Source of the DNA: Nitriliruptoraceae bacterium
GTDB taxonomy: Bacteria > Actinomycetota > Nitriliruptoria > Nitriliruptorales > Nitriliruptoraceae
Length of the DNA: 7,697 nucleotides
Assembly: GCA_003554005.1 (NCBI GenBank)
Contig: PWEU01000309.1
Location: 1-7,697 of the forward strand
Direction: 5' to 3'
The translations under genes were made by a program, and so were the position numbers. Under the pieces are notes generated by a model. The model worked only from the letters and a program-made list of their open reading frames with translations, did not search any database and was not told the origin of the DNA. This document shows, piece by piece, positions 1 through 4,883 of this stretch (the stretch's first letter is position 1; every line of letters starts with the position of its first letter).

Positions 1-34
1 GGGTGCTCATGCGCCGCCGCGGCTGATCCTGGGT

Positions 35-94
35 GCGACGCGGTCGGGCGACGCGGTCGGGCGACGCGGTCGGGCGACGCGGTCGGGCGACGCG
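35..94. repeat. Four perfect 13-bp tandem repeats plus a partial fifth
   Basis: The unit gcgacgcggtcgg occurs head to tail at 35-47, 48-60, 61-73 and 74-86 without a mismatch. A fifth, truncated copy (gcgacgcg) occupies 87-94. There are no spacers, so this is a simple minisatellite and not a CRISPR array. The unit length is not a multiple of three, which argues against a coding role. Its core (gggcgacgcgg) reappears at the start of the second 52-bp repeat copy, so the two arrays may share an origin. Confidence 0.95.
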
Positions 95-97
95 CCT

Positions 98-201
98 GGG
101 TGACGCGGCGTGACGGTGCTGCCGGACGGCCCAGGTGTCGGACGCCGCCGGGCGACGCGGCGTGACGGTGCTGCCGGACGGCCCTGGTGTCGGACGCCGC
201 C
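98..201. repeat. 52-bp tandem duplication (two copies)
   Basis: Positions 98-149 and 150-201 are adjacent copies of one 52-bp unit and differ at only two places (t101/c153 and a133/t185). The unit length is not a multiple of three, and the copies sit just outside the stop codon of the minus-strand acetyltransferase gene. The near identity suggests a recent duplication. 52 equals four times 13, and the unit begins with sequence like the neighbouring 13-bp repeat, but the rest of the unit does not clearly resolve into 13-mers. Confidence 0.95.
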
Positions 202-208
202 GGACGGC

Positions 209-1099
209 TCAGACGGTGGTGACCCGCTGCAAGAGGACCCGCTGCCCGTGCGATCCGCGCTCGTCGGACCACTTGTCGACGAGCTCGAGCCGCCCGTCGT
301 TGCGGCGTTGGAGGCGTGCCCGACCCCGACCGAGCACCTCCTCGGCCTGCTGGCCCTGCTCGGCGGTGTGGACGAACCGGTAGCGCAGCAGGTCACCCGT
401 GAGGATCCCGGCCGCCTCGCCGTCGAGGAGGTGATCCCCGTCGTACCGCCCGATGACGCGTCGGCCCTCCTGGAGGAACCGCACCAGCAGGCCGCTGGCC
501 ACCGGTCCTTCGATCGTCTCCTCGAGCTCGAAGCTGAGACCGTGCAGGTCGTAGCCCGACACTCCGGTCCGGTGCCGGCCGGCGTCCCAGTCGCTGCGGG
601 TGAGCGCGTAGCCCCACTCTGACGCCGTGGCGCCGTTCGCCATCTCGTAGGAGTCCCGGTAGCGGGCCTCCATCCGGAACCCGGCCGCGTTGAACACCCG
701 CTGCATCGGCACGTTGTGCTCGTGCGCTCTGCCGGTCAGGCGGACGAGCTCGGGGGAGGCCGAGAAGTGGTGATCGGCCAGCTGCCGCAACACCTCCCGT
801 CCGGCTCCCTTGCCGCGAGCCTTCGGACCGATCCGGAGCAGTAGCTCGGCATCGCGCTGATCGAGATCGTCGACCAGCGCGAACCCGGATGCCGTCCCGT
901 CGACGATGATCGCCCAACCGAACCTCTGGTCACTGGCCCACTCCCCGGCTTCGAGTTCGGCACGCAACCGGTCCTCGACGAAGCCGATGGGCCGGGCGAA
1001 GTTCGTGGCGGAGGACCGGTCGGTGGTGACCACCCACGCAGCGTCGTCGGGGACGAGGACCCTGAGGTGGACCTCGGGTCGGTGGGTGGACCTGGACAC
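209..1099 (-). CDS. GNAT-family N-acetyltransferase with a fused C-terminal beta-rich domain
   Basis: A predicted cytoplasmic protein of 296 residues that probably transfers an acetyl group from acetyl-CoA to an amine; the substrate is unknown. Residues about 10-170 form a GNAT domain of the RimJ/RimL-like type. The acetyl-CoA pyrophosphate loop is ARGKGAG at 94-100, following the strand AELLLRIG. Motif B is seen around HEHNVPMQRVFNAAGF at 126-141. Residues about 180-293 are a separate domain with alternating hydrophobic residues, including QEGRRVIGRYDG at 210-221 and DGRLELVDKW at 268-277. From memory this resembles small stand-alone bacterial proteins often labelled N-acetylglutamate synthase; that match is inference. 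I chose the GTG start at 1099 because GGAG (1106-1109) lies 6 nt upstream and the domain begins soon after. A start at 1216 would add 39 residues of Arg/Pro-rich sequence without GNAT character. The gene is divergent from the amidase gene. Confidence 0.87.
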   Translation of the reverse strand: MSRSTHRPEVHLRVLVPDDAAWVVTTDRSSATNFARPIGFVEDRLRAELEAGEWASDQRFGWAIIVDGTASGFALVDDLDQRDAELLLRIGPKARGKGAGREVLRQLADHHFSASPELVRLTGRAHEHNVPMQRVFNAAGFRMEARYRDSYEMANGATASEWGYALTRSDWDAGRHRTGVSGYDLHGLSFELEETIEGPVASGLLVRFLQEGRRVIGRYDGDHLLDGEAAGILTGDLLRYRFVHTAEQGQQAEEVLGRGRARLQRRNDGRLELVDKWSDERGSHGQRVLLQRVTTV

Positions 1100-1139
1100 G
1101 GCATGCTCCGGCAGTGGGGCTCGCGCACGCGGCCGCGCG

Positions 1140-1180
1140 CACGTCAAGCCGCCGGGTGTGGTACCCGGCGGCGCAACGTG
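1140..1180. repeat. Long inverted repeat (hairpin or operator)
   Basis: GCCGCCGGGT (1148-1157) and ACCCGGCGGC (1163-1172) are perfect 10-bp inverted arms around a 5-nt centre. Outside them, after 3-nt unpaired segments, CACGT (1140-1144) and ACGTG (1176-1180) add a further 5 bp. No T-run follows on either strand, and the element starts 40 bp upstream of the acetyltransferase start codon. An operator or a 5' leader hairpin of that gene is therefore more likely than a terminator. Which of these it is cannot be told from the sequence. Confidence 0.7.
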
Positions 1181-1355
1181 AACATGGTGCCAGAAAGCGC
1201 GCAGGCTGCACGGCATCCCCCCTGGACGTGCGGTGCCTGCGCCCGCGGTCGACCACGTCGAACACCTGTCAGCCCTGGCTCGGGTCTCCCCGCTCGCGAG
1301 CCCGACGCCGGTCGCGACGCACCCAGGACAGATGTGCGCACGGCACCGCGCCCGT

Positions 1356-1361
1356 TAGGGT
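1356..1361 (+). promoter_or_regulatory. Possible -10 element for the amidase gene
   Basis: TAGGGT fits the actinobacterial TANNNT -10 pattern and would place transcription start near 1368, giving a leader of about 45 nt. At 17-nt spacing the -35 position reads TGTGCG, which is a poor match. The call rests on the -10 hexamer and its location only. Confidence 0.3.
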
Positions 1362-1399
1362 GGCGGCTCGATGGCAGCACCTGCTGCGCCGAGGTGACG

Positions 1400-1406
1400 A
1401 GGAGGT
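1400..1406 (+). promoter_or_regulatory. Strong ribosome binding site that fixes the amidase start
   Basis: AGGAGGT is a full-length Shine-Dalgarno sequence placed 5 nt before the GTG at 1412. It is the main reason for choosing that GTG over the in-frame GTG codons at 1394 and 1421. Confidence 0.8.
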
Positions 1407-1411
1407 GGTCG

Positions 1412-2776
1412 GTGGAGCACGTGGGACGCACGGCCGTCGAGCTCGCCCGCAAGGTGTCGACAGGGGAGTGCTCGGCGCGCTCGGTGGCGCAGGCGCATCT
1501 CGATCATCTTGCGGAGGTCGACCATCGGTTGGGTGCCTTCGTCACCGTGAGGAGTCAGGCGGCTCTGGCCGATGCTGATGCGGTCGACCAGCACCCCTAC
1601 CGCTCGAGGCTGCCCTTGGCCGGGGTCCCGGTCGCCGTCAAGGACGTGATCGACGTCGCGGGGGAGCCGACCCGGCACGGCTCGCTGGCGACCTCGCAGG
1701 AGCCCGCGTCAGCCGATGATCCGCTGGTGCGTCGGCTGAAGGACGCAGGCGCGGTGATCCTCGGCAAGACCCGCGGACCCGAGCTGTCGCTGTGGGGTAC
1801 CTCGGACGATCCGACGGCGACGGTGGTCAGCCCGTGGGACCCGACCCGCGGCGCCGGGGGGTCCTCGGGTGGCTCGGCGGCGGCGGTGTCCGCGGGTGTC
1901 GTCCCGCTGGCCCTGGGCACCGACGGTCTCGGCTCGGTCCGCATCCCCGCAGCCGCCTGCGGGGTGGTCGGCTTCCGACCGGGAGCGCCCCACCTCGGCG
2001 CGGAACTGGGGGGCCGCCCTCACTGGTTCGGGATGACCCGGTACGGGCCCTTCGCCACTACGGCCGCCGACGCGGCGCTGCTGACCGAGGTGATGTCCGG
2101 CGCGCGGTTCGCTCTCGATGCCGCCCTGTCGGAACCACTGGACGTCGCCGTCTCCTGGCGTGCCCCGGCACCGGGGGTCACCGTCAGCAACGCCTGGCGT
2201 GAGGCGGCCCTCGAGGCTGGTCGGCTCCTGCACCACGCGGGGCATGAGGTCACGCGTGCTGATCCGCCTTACGACCGCGCGACCGTCCAGGCGGTGGTCG
2301 CACGCTGGACCCAGGGCGCCGGCGCGGATGTCGCCGCGCTCGACCTCGACCCCGAACTCCTGCAACCTCGTACCCGAGCTCACATCGCGGCGGGTGAACG
2401 GCTCGCGAAGGTCGCCGAGGTAGCGGACGACGACGTGCTCCGGTGGCGCGAGCGGCTGGCCCCCTTCTTCGCGGAGCACGACGTGCTGCTGACCCCGGCC
2501 TTCGCCCGCGCGCAGCCCGCGGCGACCGCCTGGCACACGCGGCCCTGGGCCGCCAACATCGCGGCCAACCTGTCCGCCTTCCCGTTCACGGCCCCCTGGA
2601 ACCTCGCTGACATCCCATCCGCCGTCGTGCCCCTCTGGGAGGAGGGTGGCCGGCCACTGTCGGTGCAGATCGTCGCCGACGTCGGCCGCGAGGACCGGGT
2701 GCTGGCCGTCGCGGCGCTGCTCGGATCGATGGTGCCGCAGCGGCGGCATGCGCCAGGTTGGGGCGTCGGCGGCTGA
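1412..2776 (+). CDS. Amidase-signature family hydrolase
   Basis: A predicted cytoplasmic amidohydrolase of 454 residues, a normal length for this family, which cleaves carboxylic amide bonds with a Ser-cisSer-Lys triad. The triad is visible: Lys77 in PVAVKDVIDVAG, cis-Ser151 in GAGGSSGGSAAA, and nucleophile Ser175 in GTDGLGSVRIPAA. The 24-residue spacing between the two serines matches fatty acid amide hydrolase. In the oxyanion-hole strip, Leu173 replaces the glycine most often seen before GS. No signal peptide or membrane segment is seen. The GTG start is set by a perfect Shine-Dalgarno sequence 5 nt upstream; longer in-frame extensions are low-complexity. It is unlikely to be GatA, because no gatB or gatC is nearby and the gene stands alone. 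The natural substrate cannot be told. It faces the AI-2E gene convergently. Confidence 0.9.
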   Translation: MEHVGRTAVELARKVSTGECSARSVAQAHLDHLAEVDHRLGAFVTVRSQAALADADAVDQHPYRSRLPLAGVPVAVKDVIDVAGEPTRHGSLATSQEPASADDPLVRRLKDAGAVILGKTRGPELSLWGTSDDPTATVVSPWDPTRGAGGSSGGSAAAVSAGVVPLALGTDGLGSVRIPAAACGVVGFRPGAPHLGAELGGRPHWFGMTRYGPFATTAADAALLTEVMSGARFALDAALSEPLDVAVSWRAPAPGVTVSNAWREAALEAGRLLHHAGHEVTRADPPYDRATVQAVVARWTQGAGADVAALDLDPELLQPRTRAHIAAGERLAKVAEVADDDVLRWRERLAPFFAEHDVLLTPAFARAQPAATAWHTRPWAANIAANLSAFPFTAPWNLADIPSAVVPLWEEGGRPLSVQIVADVGREDRVLAVAALLGSMVPQRRHAPGWGVGG

Positions 2777-2801
2777 GGGTCCCGGCACCCCCGAGTGGTC
2801 G

Positions 2802-2842
2802 ACGACGCAGGCCGCGCCCGTCGTGCGGCCCCGCCAGGGGGC
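2802..2842. terminator. Candidate bidirectional terminator between convergent genes
   Basis: The 72-bp gap between two converging stop codons holds overlapping stems. GGCCGCGC (2810-2817) pairs with GTGCGGCC (2823-2830), 8 bp with one G-T pair around a 5-nt loop. ACGACG (2802-2807) with CGTCGT (2819-2824) is an alternative, and GCCCC (2828-2832) with GGGGC (2838-2842) is another. There is no U-tract, as is common in actinobacteria, so terminator function is inferred from position and stem strength. Confidence 0.4.
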
Positions 2843-2848
2843 TGTGGT

Positions 2849-4420
2849 TCAGTTGCCTCCGGTCGGCGTGCTGGACGGGTCGGGGTCGTCGGTCGAGCTG
2901 GTGCCGTCATCCAGGGTGGAGTTGAGCGTCCCGCTCGTGGTCCGCGCCACGGTCTCGCCTTGCTCATCGACCTTGATCCGGATGCGGCGACGTCCGCGGC
3001 GTCGGCGAGCCGGGCCGTCGGTGTCGGCAACTTCACGTCGGCGGGCTGCTGCGCGCAGCTGGGTCTCCTCGGGGAACTGTGCCTTGAGCGTCTCCGGATC
3101 CACGCCCGGGCCACCGGCAGGGGTCGGCCCCAGGTGGTGCCCCCTGCCCCGGAGCTCGTGTCGGATACGCAACTCGTTGCCGACGGCGGCGAGCACGGCG
3201 GTCACCGGCACGGCCAGGAACGCCCCGACGATGCCGATCAGGACCGCACCCGCGGTCAGGACGCCCAGGATCACGACCGGGTGCAGGGAGACCGCCCGCT
3301 TCATGATCGTCGGCTGGAGTAGGTTCGATTCGATCTGCTGGACCGCGAGCACGATCAGCGCCATGATGATGGCTGTCTGCAGACCCTGGTCGGCCAGGGC
3401 GACGAGCACCGCGAGGAGGCCGGTGACGAAGGCGCCGATCACCGGGACGAAGCCGCCGAAGAACACCAGCACCGACAACGGCAGGACCAGGGGGACGTCC
3501 AGGATCAGCAACCCGATGCCGATGCCGACGGCGTCGATGAGTGCGACCAGCGAGGTCCCGCGGACGAACCCCGACAGCGCGACCCAGCCGCGCTGGCCCG
3601 CGGCCCGGATGTCGTCCCGGTGGGTAGTCGGGGCCATCTTCAGGAACCAGGCGACCAGCTGCTCGCCGTCCTTGACGAAGAAGAACAGCAGCACCAGCGC
3701 GAGCGCCAGGGCGGTGAAGCCCTCGACGACAGCGACCGCCAGGGTGCCGATCTGGGTGGCGATGGTGCCGGCCGCGCCCGAGATGGCGTCCACGGCGGTC
3801 GCCAGGAGCTCGTCCAGCTGCTGCCGGTCGTAGCCGATCGGGCCCTCCTCCAGCCACACCACCAGCTGATCGAAGCCTTCGGCGACCGTGGGTCCCAGCT
3901 CCTGGATCTGGGAGACGAACGCCGGCGTCAACAGCGCGATCAGCCCGAAGAAGGAGCCGGCACCTCCGACGACCACCAGACCGGCGGCGGCCAGCTTCGG
4001 CCAGCCGGTCCGCTCGAGCCGGCGTGCCGGTGGGACGCACAGGGTCGACAGGATCAGCGCGATGATCACCGGCAGGGTGACGAGGTAGAGTCGGGTCATC
4101 GCGACGATCAGCAGCGCCAGGCCCGCGAGCAGCACGATCCCGCGCCAGGTGTACTGCACCGAGGTGTCCAGCCAGAGCGGGACCCGTTGGTCGCCGCCCC
4201 GTTGGACGACCAGCCCGTTGGCGTCGGGATCCGCTGGTCCGTGCTCGCTGGCATCTTCGGAAGCGGTGGCGGCGAGGTCGTTGACGGCCGTGGAGGCTTT
4301 GGGCTCGTCCGCGCTCAGGGGCTGGCTGGTCACGGACTCGGCCTCCGCGCTGTCGCCGGTCGCCCCGAGGTCGTCCGCGCCCGCGCTCGGGTCCGCCGCG
4401 TGATCGTCCTCGGTCGCCAT
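2849..4420 (-). CDS. AI-2E family multi-pass membrane transporter
   Basis: A 523-residue predicted inner-membrane protein of the AI-2E transporter family (Pfam PF01594; Escherichia coli TqsA and YhhT types). Hydrophobic segments lie at about 95-112, 114-130, 143-165, 222-248, 290-309, 312-340, 346-361 and 380-412, with a large soluble stretch (about 170-220) between the third and fourth, as is typical. Family-like stretches are RGWVALSGFVRGTSLVALID (277-296), FVPVIGAFVTG (324-334) and QQIESNLLQPTIM (361-373). The core is flanked by an acidic, Ala/Asp/Glu-rich N-terminal tail of about 80 residues and a C-terminal tail of about 100 residues. That tail has a basic cluster (RRRRGRRRIRIK, 472-483) and a Ser/Thr/Asp-rich end. 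Known members export autoinducer-2 or act in sodium/proton exchange, so the family name does not prove quorum sensing here. The ATG start has GGAG 7 nt upstream. Divergent from nrdJ. Confidence 0.92.
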   Translation of the reverse strand: MATEDDHAADPSAGADDLGATGDSAEAESVTSQPLSADEPKASTAVNDLAATASEDASEHGPADPDANGLVVQRGGDQRVPLWLDTSVQYTWRGIVLLAGLALLIVAMTRLYLVTLPVIIALILSTLCVPPARRLERTGWPKLAAAGLVVVGGAGSFFGLIALLTPAFVSQIQELGPTVAEGFDQLVVWLEEGPIGYDRQQLDELLATAVDAISGAAGTIATQIGTLAVAVVEGFTALALALVLLFFFVKDGEQLVAWFLKMAPTTHRDDIRAAGQRGWVALSGFVRGTSLVALIDAVGIGIGLLILDVPLVLPLSVLVFFGGFVPVIGAFVTGLLAVLVALADQGLQTAIIMALIVLAVQQIESNLLQPTIMKRAVSLHPVVILGVLTAGAVLIGIVGAFLAVPVTAVLAAVGNELRIRHELRGRGHHLGPTPAGGPGVDPETLKAQFPEETQLRAAARRREVADTDGPARRRRGRRRIRIKVDEQGETVARTTSGTLNSTLDDGTSSTDDPDPSSTPTGGN

Positions 4421-4455
4421 CGGTGCGCTCCGGTGTCGGGACGGATGGTGACGGG

Positions 4456-4461
4456 ATGCTA
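4456..4461 (-). promoter_or_regulatory. Possible -10 element for the AI-2E gene
   Basis: On the minus strand this reads TAGCAT, fitting TANNNT, about 35 nt upstream of the AI-2E start codon. The corresponding -35 region reads TGTCGA at 17-nt spacing, which is weak. Low-confidence call from position and hexamer only. Confidence 0.25.
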
Positions 4462-4593
4462 CGACAGTAGAGGGGCGCTCGACAGGAACGGCGACGCGGT
4501 CCGTCCCGTTGCTCGCAGGTCAGGACGTGCGCGACGACACAACCGTCTGTGCACCTAGCGCGCTGCTTGCCGATGGGAAGCGGTGTACGGGCC

Positions 4594-4602
4594 TGTGGAC
4601 AA
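4594..4602 (-). promoter_or_regulatory. DnaA-box sequence upstream of nrdJ
   Basis: The minus strand reads TTGTCCACA, the preferred DnaA-box sequence of Streptomyces and mycobacteria. It sits 282 bp before the nrdJ start codon and 55 bp before the first NrdR-like box. It is flanked by inverted arms: CGGG (4588-4591) with CCCG (4603-4606), and GATGGG (4572-4577) with CCCATC (4607-4612), so it could lie in the loop of a cruciform. DnaA controls ribonucleotide reductase genes in Escherichia coli and Bacillus subtilis. Binding here is inference, and only one strong box is visible. Confidence 0.45.
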
Positions 4603-4656
4603 CCCGCCCATCCGTTGGGGATGATGGTAGGGACCAGCAGGGGAGGACCTGTGGGA

Positions 4657-4672
4657 ACACAATATGTTGTGG
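4657..4672 (+). promoter_or_regulatory. NrdR box 1 upstream of nrdJ
   Basis: acacaatatgttgtgg matches 14 of 16 positions of the NrdR consensus as I recall it (ACACwATATATwGTGT) and contains the perfect arms CACAA and TTGTG. NrdR is a zinc-finger/ATP-cone repressor that silences ribonucleotide reductase genes when dATP is plentiful. It binds pairs of boxes about three helical turns apart, usually over the promoter. A -10-like TATGTT (4663-4668) lies inside the box, so binding could block RNA polymerase. Confidence 0.75.
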
Positions 4673-4689
4673 AGAGTGGCACCGAACCA

Positions 4690-4705
4690 CCACCACAGGT
4701 TGTGG
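4690..4705 (+). promoter_or_regulatory. NrdR box 2 upstream of nrdJ
   Basis: ccaccacaggttgtgg shares 12 of 16 bases with box 1, including the whole right half gttgtgg, and matches about 10 of 16 consensus positions. It lies 33 bp from box 1 start to start, close to the 31-32 bp usual for paired NrdR boxes and on about the same face of the helix. The weaker match is common for the second site of a pair. Confidence 0.6.
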
Positions 4706-4883
4706 GTCGGCGGGACGGTGTCCCGGAACAGGTGCTTGCGTACGGTCCCACCGAGCGGTTCAGTGCGCCTGCGACTTGCACGCTTGTAGTTCCTGGGGGG
4801 TGAGCCGAGAAACCCAGCCGAGCACCGCCCGCTGCTGGTCACCGATCGACCGCCGGGTGCCATGGACGAGGAGCCGAAGACCG

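Larger units (their letters stand above)
1..208. other. Non-coding left edge, repeat-rich
   Basis: No credible gene lies here. Open frames exist on both strands, but their translations are low-complexity Arg/Pro/Ser/Gly strings of the kind that GC-rich repeats give in any frame. The stretch holds a 13-bp array followed by a 52-bp tandem duplication that ends 7 bp before the stop codon of the neighbouring minus-strand gene, so the repeats lie in its 3' flank. I see no clean stem plus T-run that would mark a classical terminator. Whatever gene lies further left is outside the window. Confidence 0.6.
1100..1411. other. Divergent intergenic region between acetyltransferase and amidase genes
   Basis: This 312-bp gap must hold the promoters of both flanking genes. 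It contains a long perfect inverted repeat nearer the acetyltransferase start, a TANNNT -10-like hexamer before the amidase gene, and ribosome binding sites at both edges. On the minus strand TTGACG (complement of 1142-1147) looks like a -35 for the acetyltransferase gene, but no good -10 follows at the normal distance. I see no gene inside. Confidence 0.6.
4421..4883. other. Divergent regulatory region between the AI-2E gene and nrdJ
   Basis: A 463-bp gap with no credible gene. It holds, from left to right: a -10-like hexamer for the AI-2E gene; a perfect DnaA-box sequence in the loop of a potential stem; a pair of NrdR-box-like palindromes 178-226 bp before the nrdJ start; and a short hairpin CGGGAC-GGT-GTCCCG (4711-4725). 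If the nrdJ promoter overlaps the NrdR sites, the mRNA leader would be well over 100 nt. I could not find a convincing -35/-10 pair for nrdJ; TATGTT (4663-4668), inside the first NrdR box, fits TANNNT. Confidence 0.6.

Noticed and set aside
35..201. CRISPR array.
   Set aside because: The repeats are directly adjacent with no unique spacers, and no cas gene is present.
7..396. Minus-strand open frame across the repeat region.
   Set aside because: Its translation is low-complexity Ser/Pro/Arg sequence, part of it lies over the acetyltransferase gene in another frame, and the 13-bp and 52-bp repeats shift frame with each copy.
110..622. Plus-strand open frame of 170 codons.
   Set aside because: It is antisense to the acetyltransferase gene, with no recognisable domain and no ribosome binding site; it is the usual GC-rich shadow frame.
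1100..1216. Longer start for the acetyltransferase gene at an ATG (1216).
   Set aside because: The added 39 residues are Pro/Arg-rich without GNAT character and would cover the inverted repeat; the GTG at 1099 has a well-placed GGAG.
1371..1397. Eight-codon ORF (MAAPAAPR) just before the amidase gene, as a possible leader peptide.
   Set aside because: It has no good ribosome binding site and no run of regulatory codons; an ORF this short is expected by chance.
1412..2776. GatA subunit of the glutamyl-tRNA amidotransferase.
   Set aside because: The gene stands alone without gatC or gatB and is shorter than typical GatA; a generic amidase is the safer call.
2849..4420. Quorum-sensing transporter based on the AI-2E family name.
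   Set aside because: Members of the family have diverse transport roles, and no luxS or lsr gene is visible, so a signalling role is not supported.
3033..4781. Long minus-strand open frame of 582 codons overlapping the AI-2E gene.
   Set aside because: The translation is Arg/Gly/Pro-rich and lacks hydrophobic or domain patterns, while the overlapping frame encodes a clear AI-2E membrane protein.
4575..4819. Possible cobalamin riboswitch before nrdJ: GGGAAGCGGTG (4575-4585), CCCGCC (4603-4608) and a B12-box-like AGCCGAGAAACCCAGCC (4803-4819).
   Set aside because: The pieces resemble parts of the cobalamin riboswitch, but the B12-box match needs an inserted base, the gap between core and box is too long, and the usual flanking pairings are not seen. 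If the promoter overlaps the NrdR boxes, the first pieces are not even in the nrdJ transcript. A B12 riboswitch would also be expected on a B12-independent reductase, not on nrdJ. A covariance-model search with Rfam RF00174 would settle it.
4509..4883. Upstream extension of the nrdJ frame to 4509.
   Set aside because: The extra residues lack reductase homology and cover the DnaA and NrdR-like sites; the ATG at 4884 begins a normal-looking N-terminus.
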